Below are positions 61,214 to 64,000 of a stretch of 64,000 nt of DNA, piece after piece. The stretch spans positions 276,001 through 340,000 of the forward strand of contig NZ_CP015612.1 of the NCBI RefSeq assembly GCF_002138415.1, given 5' to 3'. Positions within the stretch are counted from its first letter, which is position 1, and each line of letters opens with the position of its first letter. Under the pieces are notes generated by a model. That model was not told the DNA's origin and ran no database searches. It saw nothing but the letters and a program-made list of their open reading frames with translations. Source of the stretch: Stenotrophomonas maltophilia. GTDB taxonomy: Bacteria; Pseudomonadota; Gammaproteobacteria; Xanthomonadales; Xanthomonadaceae. A program made the position numbers and the translations under genes.

Positions 61214-62686
61214 TCAGCCGCGCTTGCGGCCGGTTGCCTGCTTGTCCTTGGCGCTGGCAACCTCGGGGGCGGCCTCGTCGCGGCTGGTCGGTGCCGGGCT
61301 GGCATCGGCGTAGATCAGCTTCTCCATGCCTTGGATGCGCGCCATCGCCGGTGCGGTCTGCGCGCGGAAGGCGACCAGCTCGGCGCCCTTCAGCGGCTCC
61401 GGCGGCGGCATGGTCACGGTCAGCGGATTGCGATGCTCGCCGTTGACGCGGAATTCGTAGTGCAGGTGCGGGCCGGTGGCCAGGCCGGTCGAGCCGACAT
61501 AGCCGATCACCGTGCCCTGCGCCACACGCTGGCCGGTCTTGATGTTCGCAAAGCGCGACATGTGGCCGTACAGGGTGGTGTGGCCGCGGCCGTGGTCAAG
61601 GATCACCACGTTGCCGTAGCCGCGCTGCACGCCGGCGAACTGCACGCGGGCATCGCCGGCGGCCATGATCGGGGTGCCGGTGCGCGCGGCGTAGTCCACG
61701 CCCTTGTGCATGCGCATCTTGCCCAGCACCGGGTGCTTGCGCGCGCCGAAGGTCGAGCTCAGCCGCGCGAACGGGATCGGCATGCGGATGAAGCTCTTCT
61801 TCAGCGAGCGGCCGTTGATGTCGTAGTACTCGGACTTGCCGTTGCGGTCGAAGCGGAAGCCGGAATAGGTCTTGCCACCGGTGGTGAAGGTCGCCGCCAG
61901 GATCTTGCTGGTGTCCACCTTCTCGCCTTCGCGCCAGGTTTCATCCATCACTACGCTGAAGCGGTCGCCCGGCTGCAGGTCCTTCGAGAAGTCGATGTCG
62001 TACTTGAAGATGTCGTCGGTCATCGTCGCGATCGCCGACGGCGACAGCCCGGCCCGGCGGGCCGCGGCGTACAGCGAGCTGGTGATCTCGCCGCTGGTGA
62101 CCACGGTGCGCGTGGAGGTCTCGCGTTTGGTCACCTTCTCCTTGATGTCATCGCCGGCCAGGCTCAGTTCCACGCGGTTGTCGGCATCGCGGTCGAAACG
62201 GATGCTGCGCAGGTCGCCGGACAGCGGCATGTCGAAGGCGATCTCGGCACCCGGGCGCAGCTTGGTCAACGCCTCACGCGCGCCGGGGTGGTCCAGCACC
62301 CGGTGCAGGGTGGTGGCCGGAATGCCAGCCTTGTCGAACAGGTCGCTCAGGGTCTGGCCGCGCTGCACCCGCAGCACCTGCCAGCTGTCTCCGGGCACCT
62401 GCTGCTGGCGGGCCATGGTCAGCGGCGGCAACGGCAGCGCCAGGCTGGTGTGGCTGTCGGCGAAGGGCGCGTCGATGGTGTGCGAGAAGCCCGGGACGAT
62501 GGTCGCCACCAGGGCGCCGATGGTCGCGAACAGGCTGGCGTGCATCCAATGGCGGCGGGTCCAGCGCTCATTGAAGGCGGCGGGAAGATGTTGCCTGAGC
62601 TTCCGATGCAGGGCGTTGTCGTGCAGGACATGGAGGCGTTCCTGGAAGCGCTGCTTGCGTGCGCGCCCTTGTTCGGAATTGTGCAT
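61214..62686 (-). CDS. mepM: M23 murein DD-endopeptidase, MepM-like
   Basis: A 490-residue cell-wall hydrolase. A cytoplasmic N-terminus of about 45 residues and one signal-anchor helix ([18 protein letters not shown], about 48-65) precede a LysM/OapA-like region (about 100-190) and a linker. The LytM domain (about 310-430) carries the zinc ligands in [10 protein letters not shown] (His and Asp, about 328-332) and GPHLHYEFR (His pair, about 413-415). It cleaves peptide cross-links to let the sacculus expand. It is divergent from tyrS and upstream of anmK, the same order as in Pseudomonas. Confidence 0.9.
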   Translation of the reverse strand: MHNSEQGRARKQRFQERLHVLHDNALHRKLRQHLPAAFNERWTRRHWMHASLFATIGALVATIVPGFSHTIDAPFADSHTSLALPLPPLTMARQQQVPGDSWQVLRVQRGQTLSDLFDKAGIPATTLHRVLDHPGAREALTKLRPGAEIAFDMPLSGDLRSIRFDRDADNRVELSLAGDDIKEKVTKRETSTRTVVTSGEITSSLYAAARRAGLSPSAIATMTDDIFKYDIDFSKDLQPGDRFSVVMDETWREGEKVDTSKILAATFTTGGKTYSGFRFDRNGKSEYYDINGRSLKKSFIRMPIPFARLSSTFGARKHPVLGKMRMHKGVDYAARTGTPIMAAGDARVQFAGVQRGYGNVVILDHGRGHTTLYGHMSRFANIKTGQRVAQGTVIGYVGSTGLATGPHLHYEFRVNGEHRNPLTVTMPPPEPLKGAELVAFRAQTAPAMARIQGMEKLIYADASPAPTSRDEAAPEVASAKDKQATGRKRG

Positions 62687-62775
62687 CGGCGGTTTTTTCC
62701 TGGCAGCCCGGGAGCGCGGGCCTGATCGCCGGTTACCATAGACACCTGAGAAAACCGCGTCAAACCCTTGTGCCC

Positions 62776-62816
62776 ATTGGCTTTTGTGAAGCCAATCGGG
62801 TTAACTTTGCTTTAAC
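62776..62816. promoter_or_regulatory. Inverted repeats in the mepM-tyrS divergent promoter
   Basis: ATTGGCTT-N5-AAGCCAAT (62776-62796) is a perfect 8-base inverted repeat. It is followed by GTTAA-N7-TTAAC (62800-62816). This AT-richer stretch lies in the 167 bases between divergent genes and may be the tyrS promoter or an operator. Confidence 0.4.
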
Positions 62817-62853
62817 ACCCCACACAAGAATCGGCGTTGCCGGGAGTAGTCAC

Positions 62854-64000
62854 GTGTCCTCGATTGAAGAAGCCCTTGCCCTGATCGGCCGCGGTGCCGA
62901 CGAGATCCTCAAGCTCGAGGATCTGCGTGCGCGCCTGCAGGAAGGCCGTCCGCTGCGGATCAAGGCCGGCTTCGACCCCACCGCGCCCGACCTGCACCTG
63001 GGCCATACGGTGCTGCTGAACAAGATGCGCCAGTTCCAGGACCTCGGCCACCAGGTCATTTTCCTGATCGGCGACTTCACCGGCATGATCGGCGACCCGT
63101 CCGGCAAGAGCCTGACCCGCAAGCCGCTCAGCCGCGATGACGTGCTGGCCAACGCCCGTACCTACGAGGAACAGGTGTTCAAGGTGCTCGACCGCAGCCG
63201 TACCGAAGTCCGCTTCAACTCGGAGTGGTTCGGCAAGATGGGCGCGGCCGACATGATCCGCCTGGCCGGCCAGCACACCGTGGCGCGCATGCTCGAGCGC
63301 GACGACTTCGCCAAGCGCTATGCCGCCCAGCAGTCCATCGCCATCCACGAGTTCCTGTACCCGCTGGTGCAGGGCTACGATTCGGTGGCCCTGGAGGCCG
63401 ACGTCGAACTGGGCGGTACCGACCAGAAGTTCAACCTGCTGATGGGCCGTGGCCTGCAGGAACACCACGGCCAGAAGCCGCAGGTGGTGCTGACCATGCC
63501 GCTGCTGGAAGGCCTGGACGGCGTCAACAAGATGTCCAAGTCGCTGGGCAACTACATTGGTATCAGCGAGCCGGCCATCGACATCGTCACCAAGACCATG
63601 AAGGTGGACGACACCCTGATGTGGCGCTGGATCGAACTGCTGTCCTTCGACATCAGCCAGGCCGAAGCCGTGCAGCTGCGCGAGCAGGTGGCCAATGGCG
63701 ACTTGAACCCGCGTGTGGTCAAGCTGCGCCTGGCGCATGAACTGGCGACCCGTTTCCACGACGCCGCCGCGGCCGAGCAGGCCATTGCCGGCTGGGAAGC
63801 AGCGGTGACCGGGCAGGGTGACATTACCCAGCTGCCGCTGCAGGAGGTGGCGATTCCGGCCGAAGGCCTGCGTATCGCTGCGCTGCTGACGGCGGCCGGC
63901 CTGACCCCGAGCAACTCTGAAGCCAACCGCAAGCTCAAGGAGCGCGCGGTCAAGGTCGACGGTGAAGTGGTCGAAGATGGCCAGCAGGTGCTGCAGCCGG
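62854..64000 (+). CDS. tyrS: Tyrosine--tRNA ligase, partial (cut by window end)
   Basis: The first 382 codons of a class I synthetase that charges tRNA-Tyr; the frame is still open at the window end. The start is GTG 62854 with GGGAG at 62841-62845. [12 protein letters not shown] (about 43-54) contains the HIGH-type motif, [13 protein letters not shown] (about 75-87) and [12 protein letters not shown] (about 187-198) bind substrate, and KMSKS is at about 229-233. The C-terminal S4-like domain (about 335 on, [19 protein letters not shown] in parts) has begun. Only a few tens of codons should be missing. Confidence 0.95.
   Translation, partial: MSSIEEALALIGRGADEILKLEDLRARLQEGRPLRIKAGFDPTAPDLHLGHTVLLNKMRQFQDLGHQVIFLIGDFTGMIGDPSGKSLTRKPLSRDDVLANARTYEEQVFKVLDRSRTEVRFNSEWFGKMGAADMIRLAGQHTVARMLERDDFAKRYAAQQSIAIHEFLYPLVQGYDSVALEADVELGGTDQKFNLLMGRGLQEHHGQKPQVVLTMPLLEGLDGVNKMSKSLGNYIGISEPAIDIVTKTMKVDDTLMWRWIELLSFDISQAEAVQLREQVANGDLNPRVVKLRLAHELATRFHDAAAAEQAIAGWEAAVTGQGDITQLPLQEVAIPAEGLRIAALLTAAGLTPSNSEANRKLKERAVKVDGEVVEDGQQVLQP

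Overview
This 64 kb, high-GC window looks like a chromosomal stretch of a Stenotrophomonas maltophilia-type xanthomonad. The evidence is the gene content (an Ax21-family barrel protein, coaBC-dut-algC with an oversized AlgC-like protein, exonuclease III followed by ampG), the dense coding with short overlapping operons, and many small palindromic repeats that begin with GTAG, which match the SMAG repeat family described in S. maltophilia. I see no rRNA, tRNA, CRISPR array, insertion sequence or prophage. Nearly every gene is intact; only tyrS is cut, by the window end.

Layout. 1-9.9 kb: an MBL-fold hydrolase, an exported M28 peptidase, a small membrane protein, an MHS-type symporter, the EamA exporters yedA and rarD, and a large TonB-dependent receptor. 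10-18.5 kb: two divergent ABC exporter loci. The minus-strand one is an adaptor, an ATPase and two FtsX-type permeases (MacAB-like). The plus-strand one is an ATPase and ABC-2 permease followed by a DesK/DesR-type two-component pair. 18.5-19 kb: a 514 bp imperfect palindrome with no gene. 19-28 kb (minus strand): cytochrome b561 plus a catalase-family peroxidase, an M17 aminopeptidase with a HAD hydrolase, an AI-2E family membrane protein, a YqjDE-like membrane operon and a Do/HtrA protease. 28-34.2 kb: a histone H1-like protein, a Gly-rich membrane protein, a YbaA-type protein, an S9 peptidase, an Ax21-family protein and a response regulator with an atypical receiver. 34.2-39 kb: a DUF6165-like protein, a TorF-like porin, an MFS exporter with a divergent LysR regulator, yehS and ydfG. 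39-47.6 kb: SPOR protein, argS, radC, an RcsB-like orphan regulator, and coaBC-dut-algC. 47.8-55.8 kb: a complete kdpFABCDE potassium-uptake locus. 55.9-64 kb: a coiled-coil envelope protein, pyrE, xthA-ampG, a small RHH-like protein, anmK, an M23 endopeptidase and tyrS.

How the genes work together. Three functional blocks stand out. The Kdp operon encodes the pump and its own sensor and regulator. The ampG-anmK-M23 neighbourhood groups peptidoglycan cleavage, muropeptide import and anhydro-muramic acid recycling, the pathway that feeds beta-lactamase induction in organisms of this type. The 10-18.5 kb block pairs two exporters back to back across one short intergenic region that holds a 14 bp perfect palindrome. 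The least explained material is non-coding: the 514 bp palindrome centred on a SMAG unit, a second inverted element near 47.7 kb, a GGGGTCAGATCCC-type palindrome family, and SMAG units whose GTAG supplies a gene's stop codon.
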